NCBI RefSeq assembly: GCF_011758655.1
Contig: NZ_JAAMPA010000001.1
Coordinates: forward strand, 1 to 64,000
Length of the DNA: 64,000 bases
Direction: 5' to 3'
Source: Modestobacter marinus
GTDB taxonomy: Bacteria > Actinomycetota > Actinomycetes > Mycobacteriales > Geodermatophilaceae
The position numbers and the translations under genes were made by a program. The notes under the pieces were generated by a model. That model was not told the DNA's origin. It did not search any database and saw nothing but the letters and a program-made list of their open reading frames with translations. This document shows, in pieces, positions 41,615 through 50,315 of this stretch; the first letter of the stretch is position 1; every line of letters starts with the position of its first letter.

Positions 41615-42022
41615 ATGGCGAAGTACCTGATGCTCAAGCACTACCGCAGCACCTCGAAGTCGCTGGACTGCGCGCCGATGGACCAGTGGACGCCGGAGGA
41701 GGTCTCGGCGCACATCCAGTACATGCGCGACTTCGGGGCGAAGCTCACCGAGACCGGCGAGTTCGTCGACGCGCAGGGCGTCGCGCAGGAGGGCACCTGG
41801 GTCCGGTACGACGGCGAGGGTCGGCCGCCGGTCACCGACGGGCCGTTCGCCGAGACCAAGGACCTCATCGCCGGCTGGATGGTGATCGACGTGGACAGCT
41901 ACGAGCGCGCGGTCGAGCTGGCCGGCGAGCTGTCCGCGGCCCCCGGGCCGGGCGGCGAGCCGATCCGTGAGTGGCTGGAGCTGCGGCCGGTCATGTCCGA
42001 GCCGCCGACCGTCAGGGAGTGA
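41615..42022 (+). CDS. YCII/DGPF domain protein paired with ECF42 sigma factor
   Basis: 135 residues: MAKYLMLKHYRS, then GEFVDAQGVAQEGTWVRYDG and PVTDGPFAETKDLIAGWMVI, the DGPF motif that defines the family. It ends PIREWLELRPVM. DGPF proteins accompany ECF42 sigma factors and may modulate them, though the mechanism is unclear. ATG with GAGGAGG 7-13 nt upstream. The sigma gene overlaps its stop codon (GTGA), a classical pairing. Confidence 0.92.
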   Translation: MAKYLMLKHYRSTSKSLDCAPMDQWTPEEVSAHIQYMRDFGAKLTETGEFVDAQGVAQEGTWVRYDGEGRPPVTDGPFAETKDLIAGWMVIDVDSYERAVELAGELSAAPGPGGEPIREWLELRPVMSEPPTVRE

Positions 42023-43161
42023 GCCCGCCCGTGGACGAGGTGCTGCTGCGCAGCGTCGTCCCGGGCGTGCTCGGCGTCCTCGTCCGCCGCGGAGCCGACT
42101 TCGCGGCGGCCGAGGACGCCGTCCAGGACGCGCTGGTCGAGGCGGTGCGCGCCTGGCCGGCCGACCCGCCGCGGGACCCGCAGGCCTGGCTGGTGACCGT
42201 GGCCTGGCGCCGGTTCCTCGACGCCACCCGGTCGGAGGCGGCCCGTCGCCGGCGCGAGGAGGTGGTCCACGAGGAGCCGGGGCCGGTGTCGTCCGCCGAC
42301 GACACGCTGCAGCTGTACTTCCTGTGCGCGCACCCGTCGCTGACGCCGTCCTCGGCGGTGGCGCTGACGCTGCGGGCGGTGGGCGGGCTGACCACCCGGC
42401 AGATCGCCGCCGCGTACCTGGTGCCGGAGGCCACGATGGCGCAGCGGATCAGCCGGGCGAAGCGCACCGTCTCCGGCGTCCGCTTCGACTCCGCCGGCGA
42501 CGTCGCCACCGTGCTGCGGGTGCTGTACCTGGTGTTCAACGAGGGCTACTCCGGCGACGTCGACCTGGCCGCGGAGGCGATCCGGCTGACCCGGCAGCTG
42601 GCGGCCGTGGTCGACCACCCGGAGGTGGCGGGGCTGCTGGCGCTGATGCTGCTGCACCACGCCCGGCGGGCGGCCCGCGTCGCGGACGACGGGAGCCTGG
42701 TGCCGCTCGCTCAGCAGGACCGCGGGCGGTGGGACACCGCGTTGATCGCCGAGGGGGTCGAGGTGCTGCAGGCGGCGCTGGCCCGCGACCGGCTCGGCGA
42801 GTTCCAGGCGCAGGCGGCGATCGCGGCGCTGCACGCCGACGCGCGGACCGCCGAGGAGACCGACTGGGTGCAGATCGTCGAGTGGTACGACGAGCTGCTC
42901 CGGCTGACCGACAGCCCCGTCGTCCGGCTGAACCGGGCGGTGGCCGTCGGTGAGGCCGACGGTGCGCGCGCCGGCCTGGCAGCCCTGGCCTCGGTGGACG
43001 CCTCGGTGCCGCGCCGCACCGCCGTCCAGGCGTACCTGCACGAGAAGGACGGCGACCTGCCGACGGCGGCGCGGCTCTACGCCGAAGCCGCCGCGAAGGC
43101 CCCCAACGCCGCCGAGCGCGACCACCTCACCCGCCAGGCCGCCCGGCTCAACTCCGGCTGA
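42019..43161 (+). CDS. ECF42-type sigma factor with C-terminal extension
   Basis: 380 residues. Sigma region 2 (ADFAAAEDAVQDALVEAVRA, PQAWLVTVAWRRFLDATRSE) and region 4 (LTTRQIAAAYLVPEATMAQR, ISRAKRTV) are followed by a ~200-residue TPR-like extension. That extension has the conserved block VLRVLYLVFNEGYSGDVDLA characteristic of ECF42 (DUF6596). No anti-sigma factor is encoded; the DGPF protein and the extension are thought to take over control. The GTG at 42019 overlaps the DGPF gene stop; GTG 42031 is possible. Confidence 0.92.
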   Translation: MSPPVDEVLLRSVVPGVLGVLVRRGADFAAAEDAVQDALVEAVRAWPADPPRDPQAWLVTVAWRRFLDATRSEAARRRREEVVHEEPGPVSSADDTLQLYFLCAHPSLTPSSAVALTLRAVGGLTTRQIAAAYLVPEATMAQRISRAKRTVSGVRFDSAGDVATVLRVLYLVFNEGYSGDVDLAAEAIRLTRQLAAVVDHPEVAGLLALMLLHHARRAARVADDGSLVPLAQQDRGRWDTALIAEGVEVLQAALARDRLGEFQAQAAIAALHADARTAEETDWVQIVEWYDELLRLTDSPVVRLNRAVAVGEADGARAGLAALASVDASVPRRTAVQAYLHEKDGDLPTAARLYAEAAAKAPNAAERDHLTRQAARLNSG

Positions 43162-43238
43162 GAACCGCCCACCCGGACGATGACTCCACGGTCGTCCCGG
43201 AGTCAGTGTCAGCAGACGACCGACCCGGAGGAGATCCC

Positions 43239-43607
43239 GTGCCCACGATCATGCCCATGGTCCTCACCGCCGACCCCGAACGCCTGAGGGACTTCTACGT
43301 CGGCGCGCTCGGCGCGGAGGTGGTCGAGCGGACCGCGCCCGAACCTGCCGACGACCCGCCGTCCTTCCTCAGCCTGCGCCTCGGCGACTCGGTGCTGGGG
43401 CTCATCCGGGAAGCCGACCCACCCGCCGGCAACCGGACCCTGCTCGGCATCGACGTCGCCGACGTCGACGCGCTCCTGGACTCCGTGCGCTCGCACGGCG
43501 GCTCGGTCACCGGCGGCCCGACCGACATGGCGTGGGGCATGCGCGTGGCCCACGTGAGCGATCCCGACGGCAACCCGATCAACCTGCAGTGCCCCGTCAG
43601 GGACTGA
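43239..43607 (+). CDS. VOC (glyoxalase/bleomycin resistance) family protein
   Basis: 122 residues from a GTG at 43239, with GGAGGAG 6-12 nt upstream. Two beta-alpha-beta-beta-beta repeats: MVLTADPERLRDFYVGALGA in the first half, and AHVSDPDGNPINLQCP at the end, the VOC metal-site strand. Substrate not predictable; the DPDGN motif is common to dioxygenase- and fosfomycin-resistance-like members. It follows the sigma factor gene by 77 bp and may be in its regulon. A hairpin follows the stop. Confidence 0.83.
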   Translation: MPTIMPMVLTADPERLRDFYVGALGAEVVERTAPEPADDPPSFLSLRLGDSVLGLIREADPPAGNRTLLGIDVADVDALLDSVRSHGGSVTGGPTDMAWGMRVAHVSDPDGNPINLQCPVRD

Positions 43608-43632
43608 CGCCGCCGTCCTGCTGACGCCCCGC

Positions 43633-43654
43633 GACCGCCTGACCCTGGGCGGTC
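43633..43654. terminator. bidirectional terminator hairpin
   Basis: GACCGCC and GGCGGTC pair around an 8-nt loop in the 45-bp gap between the convergent VOC and SDR genes, so it can end both transcripts. Confidence 0.6.
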
Positions 43655-44480
43655 AGCCGTCCGTGGCCCCTGCGGTCGCCCGCTGGCCCCGCACCTGCTC
43701 CAGGCGGGCCTCCAGCGACGCGGTCACCGCCGCCCACGAGTCGCTGCCGAGCACCAGCCGGAGCGGGGCAGGGCTCTGGTCGACGCTGGCGATCATCGCC
43801 GCTGCCATGCGCGCGGGGTCGCCGATGACCCCGGGAAGCCCGCCGTCGCGGAACCCGTGGACGTAGGCGGCCGGTGAACTGTCGTAGGCGTCGAGCGGCT
43901 CGGCGACGCGCAGCCCGGTCGCGCCGAAGCCGGTGCGGGCGGCGCCGGGCTCGACGATCGTCACGCCGATCCCGAACGGCGCGACCTCCGCGGCGACGGC
44001 CTCGCAGAAGCCCTCGATCCCCCACTTGGTCGCGTTGTACAGCGACGAGCCGGGCCAGGCGGTCTGCCCGGCGGACGACGACAGTTGGAGCACCCGCCCG
44101 CCACCGGCCGCACGCAGGTGCGGCAGCGCGGCGCGGACCAGCTGGATCGAGCCGAGGAGGTTGGTGTCGAGCTGGTGGGTGACCTGGGCGTCGTTGAGCT
44201 CCTCGGCCGCGCCGAACAGCCCGTACCCGGCGTTGCTGACGACCACGTCGAGCCGGCCGAGCGCGGCCGCGGCGTCGACCACCACCCCGCGGATGCGGCC
44301 GGTGTCGGTGAGGTCGAGCCGGTGGACGGAGAAGGCGTCGCCGTGGGCGGCGCGGAGGTCGGCGACCGCGTCGGGCCGCCGGACGGTGCCGGCGACCCGG
44401 TCGCCGCGGGCGAGGAGCTGTTCGGCGAGCAGGCGGCCGAAGCCGCTGCCCACCCCGGTCACGAGCCAGGTGCGTGTCAT
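43653..44480 (-). CDS. short-chain dehydrogenase/reductase
   Basis: 275 residues. NAD(P)-binding TGVGSGFGRLLAEQLLARG, VSNAGYGLFGA, catalytic Ser in LQLSSSAGQTAWPG, YNATKWGIEGF with Tyr and Lys, and VEPGAARTGF. The pattern is that of the 'oxidoreductase' SDRs related to 17-beta-hydroxysteroid dehydrogenase type 1. Substrate unknown. It is divergent from the XRE-MmyB regulator at 44582 (101-bp gap), the usual arrangement for ligand-responsive control. Confidence 0.9.
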   Translation of the reverse strand: MTRTWLVTGVGSGFGRLLAEQLLARGDRVAGTVRRPDAVADLRAAHGDAFSVHRLDLTDTGRIRGVVVDAAAALGRLDVVVSNAGYGLFGAAEELNDAQVTHQLDTNLLGSIQLVRAALPHLRAAGGGRVLQLSSSAGQTAWPGSSLYNATKWGIEGFCEAVAAEVAPFGIGVTIVEPGAARTGFGATGLRVAEPLDAYDSSPAAYVHGFRDGGLPGVIGDPARMAAAMIASVDQSPAPLRLVLGSDSWAAVTASLEARLEQVRGQRATAGATDG

Positions 44481-44569
44481 GACCCGAGCGTCGGCCGCCG
44501 GCGGAGCGGCAACCAGGCCGCGTTGAGAGGGGTGCCGGCAGGGCCAGGCACGACGGTGCCCGGGAGCCC

Positions 44570-44575
44570 TACCGT
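44570..44575 (+). promoter_or_regulatory. -10 element of a probable leaderless transcript
   Basis: TACCGT ends 6 nt before the GTG of the XRE regulator at 44582, and no ribosome site is present, as at 30836. Confidence 0.4.
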
Positions 44576-44581
44576 CGGGGC

Positions 44582-45415
44582 GTGACCGAGAACCTGGTCG
44601 GTGAGTACCTGCGCGCCCGGCGGGAGCAGGTGCGCCCGGACGACGTCGGCATCACCGCCACCGGCTCCCGCCGGGTCCCCGGCCTGCGCCGGGACGAGCT
44701 GGCGATGCTGGCCGGCATCAGCAGCGAGTACTACACGCGGCTGGAGCAGGGCCGCGACCGGCACCCGTCGGCGCAGGTGCTCGACGCGGTCGCCCGCGCG
44801 CTGGGCCTGGACGCCGCCTCGACCAGCCACCTGCACGACCTCGCCGACCCCGCGCCCCGCCGCCGGCGCACGTCCCGCACCGAGCGGGTGCGGCCCAGCG
44901 TCGCCCAGCTGCTCGCCGCGTGGGACCGGACGCCGGCGTTCGTGCAGGGCCGCCACCTCGACGTGCTGGCCGCGAACCCGCTGGCCGTGGCGCTGTCGCC
45001 GCTGTTCCACCCGGGCACGAACCTGCTCCGCTCCGTCCTGCTCGACCCCGACGCCCACCAGCTCGACCCCGCTTGGGAGGCGACGGCGGCCCAGCTGGTC
45101 GCCGTCCTGCGGAGCGCGGCCGGGCCGGACGTCGACGACCCGCACCTGACCGAGCTCGTGGGTGAGCTGTCGGTGCGCAGTGAGCTGTTCCGGCGGCTGT
45201 GGGCCCGGCACGACGTGCGCCGGCACCCCGGCGGCGGGGTGTACCGCGTGGCGCACCCGCAGGTCGGCGACCTCGAGCTGCGCTACGACAAGTTCACCCT
45301 CGCCGATGCCGGGGACCAGGTGCTGGTGGTCTACCAGGCCGAGCCGGGCTCCCGGTCGGCCGAGGCGCTGACCCTGCTGGCCTCGCTGTCGGCGGTCAGT
45401 CCGACGCGGCGCTGA
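44582..45415 (+). CDS. XRE regulator with MmyB-like ligand domain (2 of 4)
   Basis: 277 residues. Helix-turn-helix: YLRARREQVRPDDVGITATG, RRVPGLRRDELAMLAGISSE, YYTRLEQGRDRHPSAQVLDA. The MmyB domain has FVQGRHLDVLAANPLAVALS and ends HPQVGDLELRYDKFTLADAG, VYQAEPGSRSAEAL. Divergent from the SDR gene at 43653-44480, its likely target. Its 3' end overlaps the convergent paralogue at 45396 by 20 bp, so two regulators of the same family are arranged tail to tail between two SDR genes. Confidence 0.9.
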   Translation: MTENLVGEYLRARREQVRPDDVGITATGSRRVPGLRRDELAMLAGISSEYYTRLEQGRDRHPSAQVLDAVARALGLDAASTSHLHDLADPAPRRRRTSRTERVRPSVAQLLAAWDRTPAFVQGRHLDVLAANPLAVALSPLFHPGTNLLRSVLLDPDAHQLDPAWEATAAQLVAVLRSAAGPDVDDPHLTELVGELSVRSELFRRLWARHDVRRHPGGGVYRVAHPQVGDLELRYDKFTLADAGDQVLVVYQAEPGSRSAEALTLLASLSAVSPTRR

Positions 45416-46229
45416 CCTCGACCGTGCCGAGGGTGCGGATGAGGTCGAAGCGGGACGCGTCCTCGGTGCCCGGCTCCGCGGTGTAGGCGACGATCCGCAG
45501 GTCGGTGCCGATGGCGGTGAGGACGTCGCAGTCCAGCGTCACCTGCCCGACGGACGGGTGCACGAAGGTCTTGGCCTGGAACCGGTGCTCGACGACCGTG
45601 CCCTCGTCCCACAGCTGCCGGAACCGGTCGAACTGCTGCAGCTCGGCGAGGACCGCCCGCACGGCCGGGTCGTCGGGGTACCGGATGAGGGCGGTCCGCA
45701 GGTCCGAGACGAGGGCGCGCTCGTGCCGTTCGTGGTCCCCCTCCTCCCACACCACCTGCGGTGTCGAGCCGGCGAACTGGGCGACGACCAGGTTCAGCCC
45801 GGGGTCCATCGGCCCGAGCAGCGACCGCCACGCCGCGTTGGCGGTCAGCAGCGTCCAGTGCGCCGTCCAGACGCCGACGGCGACGTCGGGCAGCCGGGCG
45901 AGCAGCCGCTGCACGCTGGCCGGGACGTGCGTGGGGACGGCGGTGGGCAACGGTGCGGGCAGGCCGGCGGCCAGGTGCAGCTGGTCGCGTTCCAGGTCGG
46001 ACAGCTGCAGTACCCGGGCGAGCGACGAGACCACCTGCACCGAGGGCCGGTCGGCGCGGCCCTGCTCCAGCCGCACCAGGTAGTCGACCGAGACACCGGC
46101 CAGCAGCGCGACCTCTTCCCGGCGCAGGCCACGGGTGCGGCGGTTGCCCGCGGGGAAGCCCACCGCGGCCGGCTGCAGCCGCTCCCGCCACGCGCGCAGC
46201 AGCGATGCGAAGTCCCCACGGTCGGCCAT
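45396..46229 (-). CDS. XRE regulator with MmyB-like ligand domain (3 of 4)
   Basis: 277 residues from the ATG at 46229 (a GTG at 46247 would add six acidic residues; neither has a strong ribosome site). Helix-turn-helix: LLRAWRERLQPAAVGFPAGN, RRTRGLRREEVALLAGVSVD, YLVRLEQGRADRPSVQVVSS. The ligand domain (VGVWTAHWTLLTANAAWRSL) ends HPSVGQVTLDCDVLTAIGTD, VAYTAEPGTEDA. It is divergent from the SDR gene at 46331 and convergent with its paralogue at 44582. Confidence 0.9.
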   Translation of the reverse strand: MADRGDFASLLRAWRERLQPAAVGFPAGNRRTRGLRREEVALLAGVSVDYLVRLEQGRADRPSVQVVSSLARVLQLSDLERDQLHLAAGLPAPLPTAVPTHVPASVQRLLARLPDVAVGVWTAHWTLLTANAAWRSLLGPMDPGLNLVVAQFAGSTPQVVWEEGDHERHERALVSDLRTALIRYPDDPAVRAVLAELQQFDRFRQLWDEGTVVEHRFQAKTFVHPSVGQVTLDCDVLTAIGTDLRIVAYTAEPGTEDASRFDLIRTLGTVEVSAASD

Positions 46230-46330
46230 GTCGCCATCGTCGTCCACTGTCGGCGCGCTGGGTGGTACTGCCGGTCATACGGTCGACCGCGCCTACCAGG
46301 GCACCGCCGGACGGGGACACCGTCGACGCC

Positions 46331-47026
46331 ATGACGACGACACTGATCACCGGCGGCAACAAGAGCTTGGGCTTCGAGACGGCCCGGCGACTGAAAGAGC
46401 ACGGGCACCGGGTGGTCATCGGCGCCCGCGACGCCGACCGCGGGCAGCGCGCGGCCGAGCAACTGGGCGTGGAGTGGGTGCGCATCGACGTCACCTCCGA
46501 CGAGTCGGTGGCCTCGGCGGCGGCGGAGGTGCGCGACCGGTTCGGTGGGCTGGACGTGCTGGTGAACAACGCCGGCATCTCCGGCCCGTTCGCCGGGGTC
46601 GACGAGCTCGACGGCCCGGCGGTGCTGGCGGTCCTCGACACCAACACCGTGGGGATCGTCCGGACGACGCACGCCTTCCTGCCGTTGCTGCGCGAGTCGG
46701 CCGCGCCGGTGGTGGTCAACGTGACCAGCGGGCTCGGCTCGTTCACCGTGCGCGGCGACGAGACCCGGATCGAGCACTCACTGCCGACGCTCGGCTACTC
46801 GGCCAGCAAGGCGGCGGTCAACATGATCACCTCGGTGTACGCGCAGTTCCTGCCCGAACTGCGGGTCAACACCGTCGACCCGGGCTACACGGCCACCGAC
46901 CTCAACGGCCACTCCGGCCCGCAGACCGTCACCGAGGGCACCGACGCGATCGTCGCGATGGCCACCATCGGCACCGACGGCCCGACCGGCACCTTCACCG
47001 ACCGGCACGGCGCCGTCGGCTGGTGA
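46331..47026 (+). CDS. short-chain dehydrogenase/reductase
   Basis: 231 residues. TGGNKSLGFETARRLKEHGH, VLVNNAGISGPFAG, catalytic Ser in VNVTSGLGS, YSASKAAVNM, and a VDPGYTATDL loop. It ends 'FTDRHGAVGW', typical of the classical NADP-dependent carbonyl reductase-like SDRs found in actinobacteria. Divergent from the XRE-MmyB regulator at 45396-46229, 101 bp away. A strong hairpin follows its stop codon, so it is a monocistronic unit. Confidence 0.9.
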   Translation: MTTTLITGGNKSLGFETARRLKEHGHRVVIGARDADRGQRAAEQLGVEWVRIDVTSDESVASAAAEVRDRFGGLDVLVNNAGISGPFAGVDELDGPAVLAVLDTNTVGIVRTTHAFLPLLRESAAPVVVNVTSGLGSFTVRGDETRIEHSLPTLGYSASKAAVNMITSVYAQFLPELRVNTVDPGYTATDLNGHSGPQTVTEGTDAIVAMATIGTDGPTGTFTDRHGAVGW

Positions 47027-47032
47027 CACCAC

Positions 47033-47067
47033 GGCGTGGGGCCGGGCCGTCGTCCCGGCCCCACGCC
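47033..47067 (+). terminator. GC-rich terminator hairpin after the SDR gene
   Basis: A perfect 14-bp stem (left arm GGCGTGGGGCCGGG) with a 7-nt loop, starting 6 nt after the stop codon. No U-tract. Confidence 0.75.
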
Positions 47068-47454
47068 GGCAGGCGCCATCCCCCCGGCGGGACGACGGTC
47101 CAGGCCGGGTCTTCAACGCCGGCGACACGTGCACGCGCGGTCGCCGATACGGCGCAACGCCGTCCCGGCGGTGGCCCGGCGTCCGGCGAGGTCGAGCTCG
47201 GAGATGCCTCGCGACTCCAGTCGGTGGTGCCGGTCAGGTCGATGACCGGCACCGCGGCGACGACGCGAGCCACTGCTCGACGCACTGCCCGAGCCGGGAC
47301 CGGGGACGACCGGCCGCTGTGCGTGGGTCGGCACCCGACCGGCCGCATGACGTACCGTGCGTACCGGTACAGACTCTCGCGCCACGGCGCGCCACTGGGC
47401 CGACGGGTCCGCCCGCGCCCTGTCGCGGCCCGGTGCACGGACGGGAGTCCAGCG
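47068..47454. other. 387-bp region upstream of the ANTAR gene
   Basis: No convincing gene on either strand. It must contain the promoter of the ANTAR-domain gene. A palindromic GTACCGGTAC (about 47361) preceded by a repeated CGTACCG word could be part of that promoter, but I cannot assign a sigma factor. Confidence 0.45.
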
Positions 47455-48174
47455 ATGCCGGAGAGCCCCTCACCCACCGCCCTGGCCCTCGACCGGCTCG
47501 GCGCGACGTCGCTGCGCGCGACGTCGATGGAGTCGGTGCTGCAGACGGTGGCCGATCTGTCCCGCTCGGTCCTGCCTGGCTCACCCGAGGCGTCGGTGAC
47601 CGTGGTCGACACCCGCCGACGGTTCACCGTGGCTGCCTCCGGCGACCTGGCCCGGGAGCTGGACGAGGTGCAGTACTCCCAGGGCGTCGGCCCCTGCCTG
47701 CACGCCGCGGCCTCCGGAGAGCTGACCGAGATCGCCGACACCCGCTTCGAGGAGCGGTGGCCCGAGTACGCCCGGCGGGCCGCCGCGCACGGGAGCCTCA
47801 GCGTGCTGTCGGTGCCGCTCCTCATCGACCAGGACGTCTCCGGCGCGCTGAACCTCCACGCCCGCGAGCCGGACGCCTTCTCCGGCCAGACGCGCGCCGC
47901 CGCCCAGCGGTTGGCCGCGTACGCGGCGGTGGCCGTCGGCCTGATGAGCGACTACCAGGAGGCCGACACCCGCGCCCGCCACCTCGAGGTCGCCCTGGAG
48001 TCCCGCGCCGTCATCGACCAGGCCAAGGGGATCCTGATGGAGCGCGACCGGGTGACCGCCGACCAGGCCTTCCAGCGGCTGACCGAGGTGTCCAGCCGCA
48101 CGAACGTCAAGGTGCGCGACGTCGCCGAGCACCTCGTGCGCACCGGCGTGCTCGGCGACCCGCCCCGCACCTGA
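47455..48174 (+). CDS. GAF-ANTAR RNA-binding antiterminator
   Basis: 239 residues from an ATG with GGGAG 9-13 nt upstream. The N-terminal GAF domain (about 20-165) contains VQYSQGVGPCLHAAASGELT and LSVLSVPLLIDQDVSGALNL. The C-terminal ANTAR domain (about 175-230) reads ESRAVIDQAKGILMERDRVT, ADQAFQRLTEVSSRTNVKVR, with the Ala/Gly/Ala-Phe positions of the ANTAR consensus. Such proteins bind dual-hexaloop RNA hairpins and prevent termination in response to a GAF signal. It lies 88 bp upstream of a PP2C phosphatase gene and could belong to the same stress circuit. Confidence 0.9.
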   Translation: MPESPSPTALALDRLGATSLRATSMESVLQTVADLSRSVLPGSPEASVTVVDTRRRFTVAASGDLARELDEVQYSQGVGPCLHAAASGELTEIADTRFEERWPEYARRAAAHGSLSVLSVPLLIDQDVSGALNLHAREPDAFSGQTRAAAQRLAAYAAVAVGLMSDYQEADTRARHLEVALESRAVIDQAKGILMERDRVTADQAFQRLTEVSSRTNVKVRDVAEHLVRTGVLGDPPRT

Positions 48175-48262
48175 GCACGACCGTGACCGCCCTGCCGGGC
48201 GCGCAGGCAACCCGCACGATGGGAGCCGGCGCGGCTGTGGTGTGGTGGGGTGTGGAGGCACG

Positions 48263-50227
48263 GTGACCCAGGACGACGCGCGGCCGGCAGGCGACCTGCC
48301 GCCGTCCGACGAACTCGCGCTGCTGCGCGACGTGGTCGAGGTGATGCCGGTGATGATGATCGCCGTCGAGGGCCCCGAGCTGCGGGTCGTGGCGGTCTCC
48401 GGGGCGATCCAGGCGGTGAACGCACGATCACAGTGGCAGGGCAGGCCGCTGGGTGAGGTGTACCCCGAGCTGGCCGCCCAGGGCGTGCTGGGCATCTACG
48501 ACGAGGTCGTCCGCACCGGCCGGCCCTTCCTCGCGCCCGAGTGGCGGGTGGAGGTGACCGGGCAGAACGGCGAGGCGACCGCCGAGCTCGTCATCAACTG
48601 GACGTGCGCACCCTGGCTGTGGCCCGACGGGTCGCTGCGCGGCGCGATCGGCGTCGCGCACGACGTGACCGCGCAGGTGATGGCCCGCCGGCAGGCCGAG
48701 GCGGAGGCCGCCGAGAGCGGCCGGCAGTACCAGCGCACCCGGGACCTGGTCGGCGAGCTGCAACGAGCCCTGCTGCCCAGCGCCGTGCCAGTGCTCCCCC
48801 AGGTCGACCTGGCGGCCCGGTACCTGGTGGCCGGGGTCGACCAGTCGGCGGGAGGCGACTGGTTCGACGTCCGGCCGCTGCCCGACGGCCGGGTCGGGCT
48901 GGCCGTGGGCGACGTGGTGGGGCACGGGGTGGCCGCCGCGGCGGTGATGAGCCAGCTGCGGGCCGTGCTCGGCGACGCGCTGGCGACCACCGGGAGCCCG
49001 GACGCCGCGGCCGCCCGGCTGGAGCGGTTCGCCGAGACCCTGCCCGGTGCCCGGTCGGCGACGGTGGTGGTCGCCGTCCTCGACCCCACGGCCGGGTCGC
49101 TGGAGTACGTCACCCGCGGGCACCCGGCCCCGCTGCTGGTCGACGCCGCCGGCGAGGGACGCCACCTGCTGGGCAGCGGCGGCGGCCCGCTGGGCAGCGG
49201 CAGCCGGGGCACTCTCCGGCGGAGCGAGCTGGCCGAGGGCGACGTCGTGGTCCTGTTCAGCGACGGGCTGGTGGAACGGTCGGACCGGCCCTACGCAGCG
49301 GGGCTGGACGAGCTGACCCGGCTGGCCGAGACGGCCACCACCGGTCAGCTGTGGCCCACCGGCACCTCGCCCTCGGCGGTCGACCGGATCTGCACCGACG
49401 CGGTGGAGCTGCTCACCCGCCGCGGCTACGACGACGACGTCACGGTGCTCGCCGCCGCGCTGCAGCCGGCGGTGCCGGGGTTCTCGACGCGCCTGCGGCC
49501 GTCGGCCGGGGAGCTGCCCCGGGTACGGGCGGAGCTGCACGACTGGCTGACCGCGCTGCGACTCAGCGCGAACGACCACCTGGCGATCGAGCTCGCCGTC
49601 GGGGAGGCCGTGGACAACGCCGTCGAGCACGGCTTCCGGGACCTGTCCACCGGCACGGTCGTGCTGGCGGTGCGGTTGCTCGCTGACGGGCGGGTGCACG
49701 TCCGGGTCGACGACGACGGGATCTGGCGCCCGCCGTCCCCCGGCCGGGGGCGGGGGCGGGGGCGGGGGCTCGAGCTGCTCGCGTCACTCGGGGACGACCT
49801 CTCCGTCGACGGCCGCCCCACGGGTACCACGGTGACCTTCGCCCGGCGCGTGTCCCGGACGGTCGGGGCGGCGCCGGCCCGAGTGGCCGTTCCCGACCAG
49901 CCGCTGGACGGCGAGAGCTACGGCACGGTGCTGGGCGGGGAACCGCTGGTGCTCCAGGTCCACGGGGCGGTCGACGCCCTGGCCGGTGACCGGTTCCGGA
50001 CCGAGCTGGTCGCAGCGGCCCAGGCCAGCAGCTCGTCGCTCACCGTCGACCTGACCGGGGTCAGCCACCTGACCAGCATCGGCGTCGCCGCGCTCGTGGA
50101 GCTGCTGCAGGGCGCCGACGAGGAACGCCCGGTGGAGCTGGTGGCCCCCACCGGAAGCCCCGCTGCCTTCGTCCTGGACCTCGTCGGGCTGCCCCGCCGA
50201 CCCGCGGCGGGCGGCCCTCCCGCCTGA
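48263..50227 (+). CDS. PAS-PP2C-HATPase-STAS partner-switching protein
   Basis: 654 residues from a GTG at 48263 with GGAGG 4-8 nt upstream. Four domains in order: a PAS-like sensor (about 20-140); a SpoIIE PP2C phosphatase (about 165-390; VDQSAGGDWFDVR, VGDVVGHGVAAAAV, LFSDGLVERS, DDDVTVLAA); an RsbW-like HATPase (about 400-535; LAIELAVGEAVDNAVEHGFR); and a STAS antagonist domain (about 550-645; LTVDLTGVSHLTSIGVAALV, with the candidate phospho-Ser in LTSIG). Phosphatase, kinase-like and antagonist modules of a partner-switching circuit are fused in one chain, which is uncommon. A GRGRGRGRG run lies in the ATP-binding loop region. Confidence 0.9.
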   Translation: MTQDDARPAGDLPPSDELALLRDVVEVMPVMMIAVEGPELRVVAVSGAIQAVNARSQWQGRPLGEVYPELAAQGVLGIYDEVVRTGRPFLAPEWRVEVTGQNGEATAELVINWTCAPWLWPDGSLRGAIGVAHDVTAQVMARRQAEAEAAESGRQYQRTRDLVGELQRALLPSAVPVLPQVDLAARYLVAGVDQSAGGDWFDVRPLPDGRVGLAVGDVVGHGVAAAAVMSQLRAVLGDALATTGSPDAAAARLERFAETLPGARSATVVVAVLDPTAGSLEYVTRGHPAPLLVDAAGEGRHLLGSGGGPLGSGSRGTLRRSELAEGDVVVLFSDGLVERSDRPYAAGLDELTRLAETATTGQLWPTGTSPSAVDRICTDAVELLTRRGYDDDVTVLAAALQPAVPGFSTRLRPSAGELPRVRAELHDWLTALRLSANDHLAIELAVGEAVDNAVEHGFRDLSTGTVVLAVRLLADGRVHVRVDDDGIWRPPSPGRGRGRGRGLELLASLGDDLSVDGRPTGTTVTFARRVSRTVGAAPARVAVPDQPLDGESYGTVLGGEPLVLQVHGAVDALAGDRFRTELVAAAQASSSSLTVDLTGVSHLTSIGVAALVELLQGADEERPVELVAPTGSPAAFVLDLVGLPRRPAAGGPPA

Positions 50228-50315
50228 CCCGCGCAGCCGGGACCTGGTCCCACAGCAGCGCCGTGCGGCGACGGGACGCGATTGTGCTGCGCCCGGTGGC
50301 CGGTGGCTCAGCAGG

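Noticed and set aside
47113-47385. Minus-strand frame upstream of the ANTAR gene
   Set aside because: Arg/Ser/Gly-rich sequence without motif, start signal or neighbours on that strand.
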